Part shown: positions 1 through 5,332 of the stretch, piece by piece
Layout of the letters: every line of letters begins with the position of its first letter
Numbering within the stretch: the stretch's first letter is position 1
Translations under genes and position numbers: made by a program
Notes under the pieces: model-generated
The model's database searches: none
The model's input: only the letters and a program-made list of their open reading frames with translations
Told to the model about the DNA's origin: nothing
DNA from: DTFZ01 sp964510055
GTDB taxonomy: Bacteria > Bacillota > Clostridia > Christensenellales > SZUA-584
Direction of reading: 5' to 3'
Length of the DNA stretch: 6,670 bases
Assembly (NCBI GenBank): GCA_964510055.1
Contig: CAZDZY010000131.1
Span: forward strand, 1-6,670

Positions 1-34
1 GCTAAGTGTTGCACTTGAATTGACAATTTGCCCA

Positions 35-60
35 GCTTCCCCTCAAGGGGAAGCCTTTTT
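35..60 (+). terminator. Intrinsic terminator of the upstream unit
   Basis: A perfect 8-bp stem (GCTTCCCC at 35-42, GGGGAAGC at 47-54) closes a TCAA tetraloop and is followed by CTTTTT. This is a textbook rho-independent terminator for a gene lying left of the window. Only 34 bases precede it, and they include a small AAGTG/CACTT hairpin at 4-16; no reading frame there can be assigned. The stem also reads as a hairpin on the other strand, but without a T-run. Confidence 0.85.
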
Positions 61-85
61 ATGTGTAAGAAAAGGAGGCTTTCCT

Positions 86-115
86 CTGTCAAACCACATT
101 ATATTTTTTTATAAT
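86..115 (+). promoter_or_regulatory. Possible promoter for the zinc-ribbon pair
   Basis: A perfect -10 hexamer TATAAT (110-115) sits in a very AT-rich stretch about 45 bp before the first zinc-ribbon start. The best -35 is CTGTCA (86-91), 18 bp upstream and matching TTGACA at four of six positions. The AT-richness makes chance matches likely, so the -10 is more credible than the -35. Transcription would start near 122. Confidence 0.4.
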
Positions 116-161
116 AAAATATTATAGTATGCAAGAATAAAAATGAAGGAACGTTACCCTT

Positions 162-386
162 ATGAAATGCCCGTATTGCGGCAATGAGATGGTACAGGGG
201 CGTATATTATCCAGTGCGGCTTACTGGATAAGGAAGGGGGAGGACGTTGTTTTTTTCTCGCACAAGTCAAAAGAAATTATAACGCTCTCACATATGTATT
301 CAGGCCTCCTGGACGACAACGCATACCTGTGACGTAAATGCAATAAGATATTGATAGACTTAAGCGAGGCAGGGGAAGCCCGTTGA
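162..386 (+). pseudogene. DUF6487-like zinc-ribbon protein with in-frame UGA at the third cysteine
   Basis: The frame opens at ATG 162 behind AAGGA (146-150) and begins MKCPYCGNEM, almost the same as the intact copy at 407. It runs 56 codons to TGA at 330-332, then continues open for 17 codons to a second TGA at 384-386. Aligned with the neighbour, the first TGA falls exactly where SYVCRKCGK has its third zinc cysteine: here AYL-(UGA)-RKCNK. The four-cysteine CxxC...CxxC knuckle would be broken, so the plain reading is a recent nonsense mutation of a TGC or TGT codon. The undecayed frame beyond it leaves open read-through or selenocysteine (UxxC) insertion. The two copies agree at well under half of positions apart from the motifs, so the duplication is old while the UGA looks young. 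Function unknown; the four-cysteine pattern suggests zinc binding. Confidence 0.65.
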
Positions 387-406
387 CCGGTTTTAAGGAG
401 GATCAC

Positions 407-619
407 ATGAAATGCCCGTATTGCGGCAGTGAGATGGAAAAAGGCGATCTGCTGGCCCCGAGGGGGATCCACTGGGTAAAGAAAGGCAGGGGATTTGTTT
501 TCGCTGTGCGCAAATCGAAAGGCGATATCAAGATAATCGGGCATTGGCCGTCAGGATATATAAACTCGTATGTGTGCCGGAAATGCGGCAAAATCATAAT
601 AGATATACCCGCGGAGTGA
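407..619 (+). CDS. Small DUF6487-like zinc-ribbon protein (70 aa)
   Basis: This is a cytosolic 70-residue protein with two cysteine knuckles: CPYC at residues 3-6 near the start and CRKC near residues 57-60. Together they form a probable four-cysteine zinc site, and the strand-rich centre carries a conserved WVKKG and KSKG. The N-terminal MKCPYCGxEMEKG signature is that of the small DUF6487-type proteins common in Firmicutes (family from memory, not searched). ATG 407 is chosen because AAGGAGG (395-401) lies 5 nt before it; a longer frame from TTG 383 would bury this site. It lies 20 nt after the end of the UGA-containing paralogue and is probably co-transcribed with it. No transmembrane segment or signal peptide is visible. 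Its role is unknown; the family is generally annotated only as putative zinc-binding. Confidence 0.8.
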   Translation: MKCPYCGSEMEKGDLLAPRGIHWVKKGRGFVFAVRKSKGDIKIIGHWPSGYINSYVCRKCGKIIIDIPAE

Positions 620-670
620 GGCCTTAAGGGGTGCGGTAACAGTAAGAGGTTTTCAAGCGAAGGCCTTTTT
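620..670 (+). terminator. Possible terminator after the zinc-ribbon gene
   Basis: GGCCTT (620-625) pairs with AAGGCC (660-665), directly followed by TTTTTC. The loop is long (34 nt) and may fold further, so this is weaker than a classic terminator. Its position between the zinc-ribbon stop and the flavodoxin promoter fits the role. Confidence 0.45.
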
Positions 671-716
671 CTTTTGCCCGCCCGGCGGATATATTTTAGC
701 CGCGAATAAAAAAGGC

Positions 717-747
717 TTGACTTAGAGCAGGCTCTAAGTGTTATGTT
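717..747 (+). promoter_or_regulatory. MerR-type promoter and operator for the flavodoxin gene
   Basis: The -35 is TTGACT (717-722) and the -10 is TATGTT (742-747), with a 19-bp spacer instead of the usual 17. That is the hallmark of promoters activated by MerR-family DNA twisting. Inside the spacer lies a perfect palindrome, CTTAGAGCAGGCTCTAAG (721-738), readable as 7-N4-7. From memory, the Bacillus subtilis AdhR operator is CTTAAAG-N4-CTTTAAG, the same layout with one substitution per arm. The MerR gene at 1364 is the obvious binder. A further palindrome, GTTATG-TTA-CATAAC (740-754), overlaps the -10. Confidence 0.8.
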
Positions 748-803
748 ACATAACAAATCTAGCGGCGCAGGGGCCGTAAGGGGCGGGAAAGGAAGTAAAA
801 AAC

Positions 804-1280
804 ATGAACATACTTATAATTTACTATTCGTGGTCGGGGAACACGAAAAAAATAGCGGAGCTCATCAAAGCCAAGGCGGGCGGGACGATCATAGGGATAC
901 GGCCTAAAGCCGCGTACCCGAAGTCTTTTAACGCAACGACGGAGCAGGCGAAAAAAGAAATAAACTCCGGCTTCAAACCGGAGCTGGAATGTGGGGGCGA
1001 AGACTTGGGCGGGTTCGATACGATATTCGTAGGGTCGCCCAACTGGTGGGGCACCGCCGCGCCGCCGGTCGCGTCTTTCCTCGCGGGGAACGGCCTTTTC
1101 GGGAAGACCGTGATCCCGTTCTGCTCTCATGGCGGAGGAGGCGAACAGCAAGTGCTCAGGGATATAGCGGATATGTGCAGAAACTCCAATGTGCTGGAGG
1201 GCCTCTGCGTATACCGCGACGGGGGAGCGGACGCAAAGAAGCTGGTATCCGAATGGCTGGAGAAGACAGGCATACGCTGA
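804..1280 (+). CDS. Flavodoxin-like FMN-binding protein (158 aa)
   Basis: A cytosolic flavodoxin-fold protein expected to bind FMN and carry electrons or act as a small quinone or carbonyl-responsive oxidoreductase. The N-terminal strand runs into the FMN phosphate loop S9-W-S-G-N-T14 (YYSWSGNTKKIA). The second FMN loop is G77-SPNWWGT (77-84), whose tryptophans should stack on the isoalloxazine. The third loop, FCSHGGGG (106-113), is typical of Flavodoxin_4-type proteins. The length is normal for the family. ATG 804 follows AAGGAAG (789-795) with 8-nt spacing. The MerR-type promoter 57 bp upstream and the merR gene 83 bp downstream make a two-gene stress module, as seen with AdhR/NmlR regulators. 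The exact substrate cannot be read from the sequence. Confidence 0.9.
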   Translation: MNILIIYYSWSGNTKKIAELIKAKAGGTIIGIRPKAAYPKSFNATTEQAKKEINSGFKPELECGGEDLGGFDTIFVGSPNWWGTAAPPVASFLAGNGLFGKTVIPFCSHGGGGEQQVLRDIADMCRNSNVLEGLCVYRDGGADAKKLVSEWLEKTGIR

Positions 1281-1300
1281 AATGGCTTGGGCCGGCCTGT

Positions 1301-1329
1301 TTGAAAAAAAGCTTTAAATGATATAGGAT
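1301..1329 (+). promoter_or_regulatory. Weak possible internal promoter for merR
   Basis: TTGAAA (1301-1306) and TAGGAT (1324-1329) are separated by 17 bp in the 83-bp gap between flavodoxin and merR. No convincing terminator lies in the gap, so merR may instead be read through from the flavodoxin promoter. The -10 matches only four of six consensus bases. Confidence 0.3.
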
Positions 1330-1363
1330 AAGTATAGCATCATGCAAAGGAGGCGAGCCCTTT

Positions 1364-1750
1364 ATGACGATAGCGCAGGTGAGCCGCAAATATGACATAT
1401 CGGCGTATACGCTCCGCTATTATGAGAAGGTGGGGCTGCTCCCGGGGGTGCGCCGCACCGGAGGGGGCGTAAGGGATTACACGGACGCGGACTGCGACTG
1501 GGTGGGGTTTATCAAATGCATGCGCAGCTCCGGGCTGCCTATAGAAGCGCTGATAGAGTACGTCGGGCTTTTCCAGCAGGGCGATTCTACCATAGAAGCG
1601 CGCAAGCAGATACTCAAAGAGCAGCGCAGACGGCTCGCGGAAAGGATAAACGGCATGAAGGTCACGCTTGAGCGCCTCGACCATAAGATAGAGCAATACG
1701 AGAATATGGTTATCCCTGCCGAGAAAAAACTTACGGGCGGCGTTACGTGA
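1364..1750 (+). CDS. MerR-family regulator, AdhR/NmlR-like (128 aa)
   Basis: A DNA-binding transcription activator-repressor. The winged helix-turn-helix spans about residues 2-45: TIAQVSRKYDIS, then TLRYYEKVGLLPG, with wing RRTGGGVRDYTDAD. A dimerisation coiled coil follows at about 76-115. There is no C-terminal metal-binding cysteine cluster. Cysteines are at 44 and 52; Cys52, in IKCMRSSGLP, matches the single cysteine by which B. subtilis AdhR senses formaldehyde and methylglyoxal (established for that protein from memory; inferred here). ATG 1364 follows AAAGGAGG (1346-1353). The operator upstream of flavodoxin has the 7-N4-7 repeat and 19-bp spacer expected for this group, so it likely activates flavodoxin and perhaps itself. 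The inducer is inferred, not shown. Confidence 0.88.
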   Translation: MTIAQVSRKYDISAYTLRYYEKVGLLPGVRRTGGGVRDYTDADCDWVGFIKCMRSSGLPIEALIEYVGLFQQGDSTIEARKQILKEQRRRLAERINGMKVTLERLDHKIEQYENMVIPAEKKLTGGVT

Positions 1751-1780
1751 GCCGCGGTGCGTTGCCGCTTTTGCCGCACA

Positions 1781-1812
1781 TGTAAACCAGTAAAGGGAAC
1801 AATGGGTTTACA
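1781..1812. terminator. Inverted repeat between convergent genes, possible bidirectional terminator
   Basis: TGTAAACC (1781-1788) and GGTTTACA (1805-1812) form a perfect 8-bp stem around a 16-nt loop, between the merR stop and the stop of the convergent DUF2785 gene. Neither side has a clear T-run, so termination is only suggested by position. A second small hairpin, ACTC-ATAA-GAGT, follows at 1816-1827. Confidence 0.35.
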
Positions 1813-1851
1813 ACTTACTCATAAGAGTATCCCGGCAGCGGCTGACCAAAG

Positions 1852-2718
1852 TCACTTTTCCATAAGCTCTTTATCGAACGTTAGGAACCGGTTCAGCTTC
1901 TCTTCCGCTTTGAACACCGGGCCTGCGAAGGGGGAAGAAGGATCCCAGTGCATCAGCTTAAAATAAACGCACCTAAGCATGTTTTTGGCGTTGACCCTCG
2001 ACGCGTATTGCTTCAAGTCCCATTCCCATTCGGCGCACTCGCACAGATCTTCAAGCCATTTTAAGATATCGTTCGCAGGAACGAGGTTTCTTTTTATTAT
2101 CCTGAAGACCGCGCGGCCTATGCGTTCGTCCTCTTCGTCGCGGAAAATATACTTGCCGTTGTATATGAGCTTTTTAAAAGCGTATAGTATCTCCTTTGCC
2201 GTATCCGCACCGCATTCCCTGCACCCGGCCAGCTTTTCCATCACGTCGGCGCCGTGAGCCGCGCTATGGGCCCACCCCGACTCGGGCGTATATCCCCTGA
2301 GATCTTTCTCAGAAGTATAATATAGTATCGCTTTTTCTTTTATACCGTCAAACTCGCCGGCGCTGTAGACAGCTTGCTTACTATGCCTGCCCAAAACGAG
2401 GGCAACGCCCAGCGCGGAAAACGATCTTGTAAAAACGCTGTTGGTGCCGTCGCTGCCTATATCGCGGAACAGGTGATTTTTGTCCATGAGGACAGAGAGC
2501 ATCGATTTGAGTTCCTCTTCGCCAAAATAATCGAATGTGTCTATCCATTCGCACAAAGCCGAGTAAATAAGCTCGTCGCGCAGCTCCGGGTCCGGGTCTC
2601 CTATATTGCCCAGCATCAAAGCCGTATATTCCTGCCGCTTTTGGACGCTGTCCATACGATACCCGTTTTTTTGTATTTCCTTTAATCCCGACAAAAGCCT
2701 TTCCCTGCCAACGCTCAT
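1852..2718 (-). CDS. DUF2785 domain protein (288 aa)
   Basis: A largely helical cytosolic protein with the DUF2785 signature RGYTPESGWAHSAAHGAD at residues 141-158, including GWAH and AAHGAD. The family is known mainly from Firmicutes and has no established biochemical role. The helical repeats and the conserved His/Asp cluster suggest a scaffold or an unrecognised hydrolase pocket, which is inference. The start is set at 2718 because AAAGGAGG (complement of 2726-2733) lies 7 nt upstream. The frame stays open to ATG 2835, but the extra 39 residues (rich in Ala, Pro and Lys) would put this ribosome site inside the gene. No signal peptide or membrane helix is seen. It points towards merR and shares no promoter with its neighbours, so no functional link is implied. 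Confidence 0.85.
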   Translation of the reverse strand: MSVGRERLLSGLKEIQKNGYRMDSVQKRQEYTALMLGNIGDPDPELRDELIYSALCEWIDTFDYFGEEELKSMLSVLMDKNHLFRDIGSDGTNSVFTRSFSALGVALVLGRHSKQAVYSAGEFDGIKEKAILYYTSEKDLRGYTPESGWAHSAAHGADVMEKLAGCRECGADTAKEILYAFKKLIYNGKYIFRDEEDERIGRAVFRIIKRNLVPANDILKWLEDLCECAEWEWDLKQYASRVNAKNMLRCVYFKLMHWDPSSPFAGPVFKAEEKLNRFLTFDKELMEK

Positions 2719-3052
2719 CGCAGCGCCTCCTTTAACTATTGCAGCCCGAAGATCACTGTATAGTTTACCATAAATACTTTTTTTTTGCACTGCCGCCGCG
2801 AACGGATGAGCCGGAGGGGTATTAGTATTCAGCATAGAAAAGGGGCATAGGCAGTTGTACTTGAAGAAAATGGTGCAAATCGTAGAAAAGGTACCAATCT
2901 TAGCGCAAAATTCCCGGTATTTCGCATCTTTTTTTGAAAATAATTGTGTCGAAGCATGCTATAACGTTTACATAATAATATGAAGACAAGAGCCAGAGCT
3001 TTTGCGGTTATTCGATCGTTTTTTAAGGGAGAAAAGGTTATTTACAGGGGTT
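2719..3052. other. Intergenic region between DUF2785 and the DegV array
   Basis: This 334-bp AT-rich gap separates divergent units. It holds the DUF2785 ribosome site on the left, a TAGAAAAGG direct repeat (2835-2843 and 2883-2891) and a rightward extended -10 promoter near 2957-2965. I found no convincing promoter for the minus-strand gene; TATACA (complement of 2757-2762) has no -35. A frame from ATG 2980 overlaps the degV start out of register and is not supported. Confidence 0.5.
2934..2965 (+). promoter_or_regulatory. Extended -10 promoter for the DegV array
   Basis: TGCTATAAC (2957-2965) is an extended -10 (TGn followed by TATAAC). A -35-like TTGAAA (2934-2939) lies 20 bp upstream, longer than ideal, but extended -10 promoters tolerate this. 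Transcription would begin near 2972, leaving a leader of about 80 nt before the first degV start at 3053. Confidence 0.5.
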
Positions 3053-3319
3053 ATGAGGAAAGTAAAAATAATAACGGACAGCACGTCAGATCTGCCCGAG
3101 GAGATGCTGGAAGAGCGCGGTATAGAGGTAGTTCCGCTGCATATCATACTCGGCGACAAAAAAATTCCTGACGACAGGACTTTTACAAACGAGCAACTGT
3201 TCGAATTTGCGGACAGTACCGGAACGCTCCCAGGTAAAGCCGGAAAAATGGTAAGGAGCCTAAAGCTATACACTATTGCGCGCCGGCCTGAAACGGGTGG
3301 CGTTCTTTTGGGTTTTAGC

Positions 3320-3344
3320 AATCATAACATAGCATGTTATGATT
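3320..3344. repeat. Perfect 11-bp inverted repeat in the tail of the truncated degV
   Basis: AATCATAACAT (3320-3330) and ATGTTATGATT (3334-3344) are exact reverse complements around AGC. The arms are AT-rich and not followed by a T-run. It lies in the stretch that replaced the DegV C-terminal half, so it may belong to an inserted repetitive element or be a protein-binding palindrome. Confidence 0.6.
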
Positions 3345-3358
3345 TCACGGTCGATCTG

Positions 3359-3376
3359 AAAAGCCCGAAGCTTTTT
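3359..3376 (+). terminator. Weak hairpin with T-run at the end of the truncated degV
   Basis: AAAAGC (3359-3364) and GCTTTT (3370-3375) form a 6-bp stem around CCGAA, ending in a run of five T. It is AT-rich and overlaps the last codons of the broken gene, so it is at best a partial terminator. Confidence 0.3.
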
Positions 3377-3395
3377 AGAGAATAAATAAGGGTTT

Positions 3396-3418
3396 CCCGA
3401 AAGCCCGGGGTTTTCGGG
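3396..3418 (+). promoter_or_regulatory. GC hairpin in the leader of the second degV gene
   Basis: CCCGAAA (3396-3402) pairs with TTTCGGG (3412-3418) around a 9-nt GC-rich loop, 38 nt before the start at 3457. A short T-rich run (AAATTTTTCT) begins 6 nt later, so it could terminate or attenuate read-through from the broken gene. Confidence 0.4.
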
Positions 3419-3456
3419 GCGGTAAATTTTTCTGAGATTTGTTTTGGGGGAGTATT

Positions 3457-4296
3457 ATGAGGAAAGTAAAAATCATCACAGACAGCACGACCAGCCTGCC
3501 TAAGGATATGCTGGAGAAGCGGGGCATAGACGTTGTCCCGTCCCGTATCATACTCGGCAGTAAAGGCGACTTTGACGTCGAACGTATCAGCAATAAGGAA
3601 TTGTTCGAATTCGCGGATGCGGAGAAAACGCTGCCCGCTACGGCGCCGCCTACGGTAAGGCAGTTCCAGGAGATGTTCCAGAAGTGGCTCGGCGAAGATT
3701 ACGACATATTCTTTACGGGCATCAGCAGCAAAATAGCGCTGAACCTGAGCAACGCCGCGGCAGCCACATCGAACCTGGTATCCGGCAGGATATCTATAGT
3801 AGATACGCTGAGCGCTTCAGCCGCTACCGGGCTTCACGTACTTGAGGCGGCGGATATGGCCGATAAGGGCGCGGGGCTTGTGGAAATAACGAACCACGCG
3901 TATGCGATACGCGATAAGGTGCAGGGCAGCATGGTGCTCGATACGCTCAAGTACCTTTACATGGGCGGGAAATGTTCGAGGCTCACTTCGATAATGGCCG
4001 GCACATTGAATATAAAACCCCTTATAGAGCTCAAAGACGGCGAAATGATACCGGGCGAAAATTTAAGGGGAAGGCATTACCTCGACAGATATTTAGAGAA
4101 GATCATGGAAAACAGGGAGCGCATCGACCGTAAAAGGATAATCGTGACGCACTGCATCTCGGATGAAGCCGGCGAGTTAAAAGACAGGCTTGCGGGCGAA
4201 TACGGGTTTAACAATGTATTAATCACCGAAGTGTCGCCGACGGTCTCGGTGCATGTCGGGCCGGGGGCGCTCGGCATAATGTACATGTATAAATAA
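3457..4296 (+). CDS. DegV/FakB-like fatty-acid-binding protein (279 aa)
   Basis: A soluble two-lobed DegV protein. In characterised systems FakB/DegV proteins bind one fatty acid and hand it to kinase FakA to make acyl-phosphate. Visible motifs are TDSTTSLP (8-15; the usual aspartate of DSTxDL is serine 13), LPATAPPT (59-66, carrying the expected ligand threonine 62), GISSKIA (88-94), ISIVDTLSASAATGL (112-126), MGGKCSRLTS (169-178), LNIKP (184-188), and VHVGPGALG (265-273) with His266. Position 94, serine in the classic SSxLSGTYQ loop, is alanine here. ATG 3457 follows GGGGGAG (3446-3452); extending to TTG 3439 would place that site inside the gene. It shares MGGxCSR and a [ST]HC motif at 231-233 with the next two copies. 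Ligand specificity is not readable. Confidence 0.88.
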   Translation: MRKVKIITDSTTSLPKDMLEKRGIDVVPSRIILGSKGDFDVERISNKELFEFADAEKTLPATAPPTVRQFQEMFQKWLGEDYDIFFTGISSKIALNLSNAAAATSNLVSGRISIVDTLSASAATGLHVLEAADMADKGAGLVEITNHAYAIRDKVQGSMVLDTLKYLYMGGKCSRLTSIMAGTLNIKPLIELKDGEMIPGENLRGRHYLDRYLEKIMENRERIDRKRIIVTHCISDEAGELKDRLAGEYGFNNVLITEVSPTVSVHVGPGALGIMYMYK

Positions 4297-4300
4297 ACAA

Positions 4301-4313
4301 TATTACATGTAAT
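4301..4313 (+). promoter_or_regulatory. Possible promoter at the start of the degV leader, first copy
   Basis: TATTAC (4301-4306) lines up without gaps with the perfect TATAAT at 6360-6365 before the fifth degV, and sequence similarity between the two leaders begins here. It overlaps the palindrome ATTACATGTAAT (4302-4313), a possible operator. No good -35 is visible and the hexamer matches only four of six bases, so the third degV may also be read from upstream. Confidence 0.3.
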
Positions 4314-4330
4314 GATATCAGCAATCATCG

Positions 4331-4361
4331 GCCGTCATCGATGAGACGTCATCGTGAAGGC
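4331..4361 (+). promoter_or_regulatory. Covarying leader hairpin, first copy
   Basis: The RNA folds as GCC/GGC, a G-A mismatch, TCA/TGA, a bulged T4338, then CGATGA/TCATCG closing a GACG loop. The copy at 6390-6420 keeps the same length and fold. The pair A4337-T4355 is C-G there, and G4343-C4350 is A-T there. The 3' arm contains GAAGG (4356-4360), the ribosome site of the mini-ORF at 4369, so the fold would hide it. Upstream, ATATCAGCAATCATC (4315-4329) is identical in both copies. Confidence 0.65.
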
Positions 4362-4368
4362 GTACAGG

Positions 4369-4437
4369 ATGAAATATAATGGGAGAACCGGCGAACGGAC
4401 GGATATCCGGGCGCCGGATAAAGGGAGAAAACTATGA
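4369..4437 (+). CDS. Leader mini-ORF coupled to the third degV (22 aa)
   Basis: ATG 4369 lies 8 nt after GAAGG and opens a 22-codon frame beginning MKYNGRTG. It ends in TGA 4435-4437, which overlaps the degV ATG (4434) as ATGA, the classic arrangement for translational coupling. The fifth degV has an equivalent mini-ORF beginning MKYYGRTG, 20 codons long, with the same ATGA overlap, although indels totalling 6 nt separate the two. The peptides agree only over the first eight residues, so the act of translation rather than the product may matter. The frame spans the hairpin CCGGCG (4388-4393)/CGCCGG (4412-4417). Coding status is unproven. Confidence 0.4.
   Translation: MKYNGRTGERTDIRAPDKGRKL
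4388..4417 (+). promoter_or_regulatory. Second leader hairpin, first copy
   Basis: CCGGCG (4388-4393) pairs with CGCCGG (4412-4417), just before the degV ribosome site AGGGAG (4422-4427). The arms are identical in the copy at 6447-6472, while the loops differ in length (18 versus 14 nt) and sequence. Here the loop contains its own palindrome CGGATATCCG (4400-4409). Confidence 0.5.
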
Positions 4438-5273
4438 GAAACGTAAAGGTGATCACAGACAGTACGTGTGATTTGCCTAAAGGGATGCTCGAGGAGCGCG
4501 GGGTGCTGGTGATCCCGGCGCGCGTTATCCTCGGCGTTAAAAGTTACCCTGACGACGGGAGCGTCACAGCAAAGGAATTGTTTGAATACGCTGAAACCTC
4601 GGGCAATATGCCTAAGACAGCGTCGCCCACCGAATTCCAGTTCCAGGAGGCGTTCCAGAAACTGCTCAGCGAAGATCACGACATAATATATGTCGGGTTA
4701 AGCAGCAAAATAGGGGACGCCGTGCAGAACGCTTTATCGGCGTCGTCGAGGCTGGCAAACGGCAGGGTATCGGTAATTGACTCGATGAGCGTATCTTCGG
4801 GGCTGGGCCTGCAGGTGCTCGAGGCGGCGGAAATGGCGGGCAAAGGCGCAAGCCTTAAGGAGGTGACCGAGCACGCCCTGGACATACGCGACAAAGTGCA
4901 CACCAGCTTCGTCCTTGGCACGCTTAAGTTTCTTCATATGGGCGGAAGGTGTTCCAGGCTCACTTCGATGCTCGCCAACACGTTTAATACGAAGCTCGTC
5001 CTCAACCTCATAAACGGCGAGCTGCTGCCCGGCGAGAAGCTCAGCGGAAAGAATTACATCGAGAAATACCTGGCGAAGGCTATAGAACGGCCGTCAAGCA
5101 TCGACCCAAAATGGGTATTCGTTTCGCACTGCCTCGAAAGCGAAGCCGGCGAGCTGAAGGAAAGGCTTGAGCGCGATTACGGCTGCAGCAACGTTATCAT
5201 GACCGATACGTCGCCCACAGTCTCGGTGCACGGCGGGCCCGGTTCGTTCGGGCTGATATACCTGTACAAATAA
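4434..5273 (+). CDS. DegV/FakB-like fatty-acid-binding protein (279 aa)
   Basis: Full-length DegV protein, same length as its upstream neighbour. Motifs: TDSTCDLP (8-15), MPKTASPT (59-66, Thr62), GLSSKIG (88-94; the classic serine of LSG is glycine 94), VSVIDSMSVSSGLGL (112-126), MGGRCSRLTS (169-178, the canonical GGR arginine at 172), and VHGGPGSFG (265-273) with His266. The second lobe differs from the common family form, with TFNTKLVLN replacing the usual LNIKPIL. ATG 4434 follows AGGGAG with 6-nt spacing and overlaps the stop of the leader mini-ORF. Its N-terminus and its whole leader are closest to the fifth gene at 6487, so these two arose by duplication of gene plus leader. Expected to bind a fatty acid for a FakA encoded elsewhere. 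Confidence 0.9.
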   Translation: MRNVKVITDSTCDLPKGMLEERGVLVIPARVILGVKSYPDDGSVTAKELFEYAETSGNMPKTASPTEFQFQEAFQKLLSEDHDIIYVGLSSKIGDAVQNALSASSRLANGRVSVIDSMSVSSGLGLQVLEAAEMAGKGASLKEVTEHALDIRDKVHTSFVLGTLKFLHMGGRCSRLTSMLANTFNTKLVLNLINGELLPGEKLSGKNYIEKYLAKAIERPSSIDPKWVFVSHCLESEAGELKERLERDYGCSNVIMTDTSPTVSVHGGPGSFGLIYLYK

Positions 5274-5283
5274 CTATCCGGCC

Positions 5284-5303
5284 GGCTGTATATCATTACA
5301 GCC
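5284..5303 (+). terminator. Possible hairpin after the third degV
   Basis: GGCTGTA (5284-5290) pairs with TACAGCC (5297-5303) around TATCAT, 10 nt after the stop. No T-run follows (TGCCGTTCTG), so it may be an RNA-stabilising 3' structure rather than a terminator. Confidence 0.35.
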
Positions 5304-5332
5304 TGCCGTTCTGCTAACGATCAAAAATACAA

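Larger units (their letters stand above)
3053..3385 (+). pseudogene. Truncated DegV/FakB-like gene with unrelated tail (110 aa)
   Basis: Residues 1-60 match the N-terminal DegV lobe of the neighbours: MRKVKIITDSTSDLP, then IEVVPLHIILGDKK, then FEFADSTGTLP. It is closest to the gene at 5366, which shares VPLHIILG. Similarity stops near nt 3232. The remaining 50 residues (beginning KAGKMVRSL, later TGGVLLGFSNHNIACYDF) resemble no part of a DegV protein and end at TAA 3383-3385. About 170 residues are missing: the ligand-binding SS loop, the GG-basic-CS loop and the C-terminal histidine. It cannot bind a fatty acid as a normal FakB does. ATG 3053 has a poor ribosome site (AGGGG only 2 nt before it), consistent with decay. 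Deletion plus joining to foreign sequence explains it best; a functional lid-only fragment is a remote alternative. Confidence 0.7.

Noticed and set aside
61..114. A 17-codon frame starting ATG 61, right after the terminator
   Set aside because: It has no ribosome site, starts within the terminator flank and overlaps the AT-rich promoter region.
759..1151. Long open frame antisense to the flavodoxin gene
   Set aside because: Arg- and Pro-rich shadow of a GC-rich gene, with no ribosome site and no recognisable motif.
1290..1297. GGCCGGCC palindrome after the flavodoxin gene as a terminator
   Set aside because: It has no loop and no T-run; the following A-run is on the wrong strand for a rightward terminator.
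1340..1779. Open frames antisense to merR
   Set aside because: Shadows of the MerR gene, whose helix-turn-helix and ribosome site settle the true frame.
2719..2835. N-terminal extension of the DUF2785 protein to ATG 2835
   Set aside because: A strong AAAGGAGG lies 7 nt before the ATG at 2718, and the extra 39 residues look non-homologous and low in complexity.
2980..3171. Frame of 63 codons from ATG 2980 overlapping the first degV
   Set aside because: Beyond nt 3053 it is the shifted reading of the degV sequence. No ribosome site precedes it, and it has no ATGA overlap like the leader mini-ORFs.
4375..4380. TATAAT inside the leader as a promoter for the third degV
   Set aside because: There is no -35, the second copy has TATTAT at this place, and the bases lie inside the conserved mini-ORF codons.
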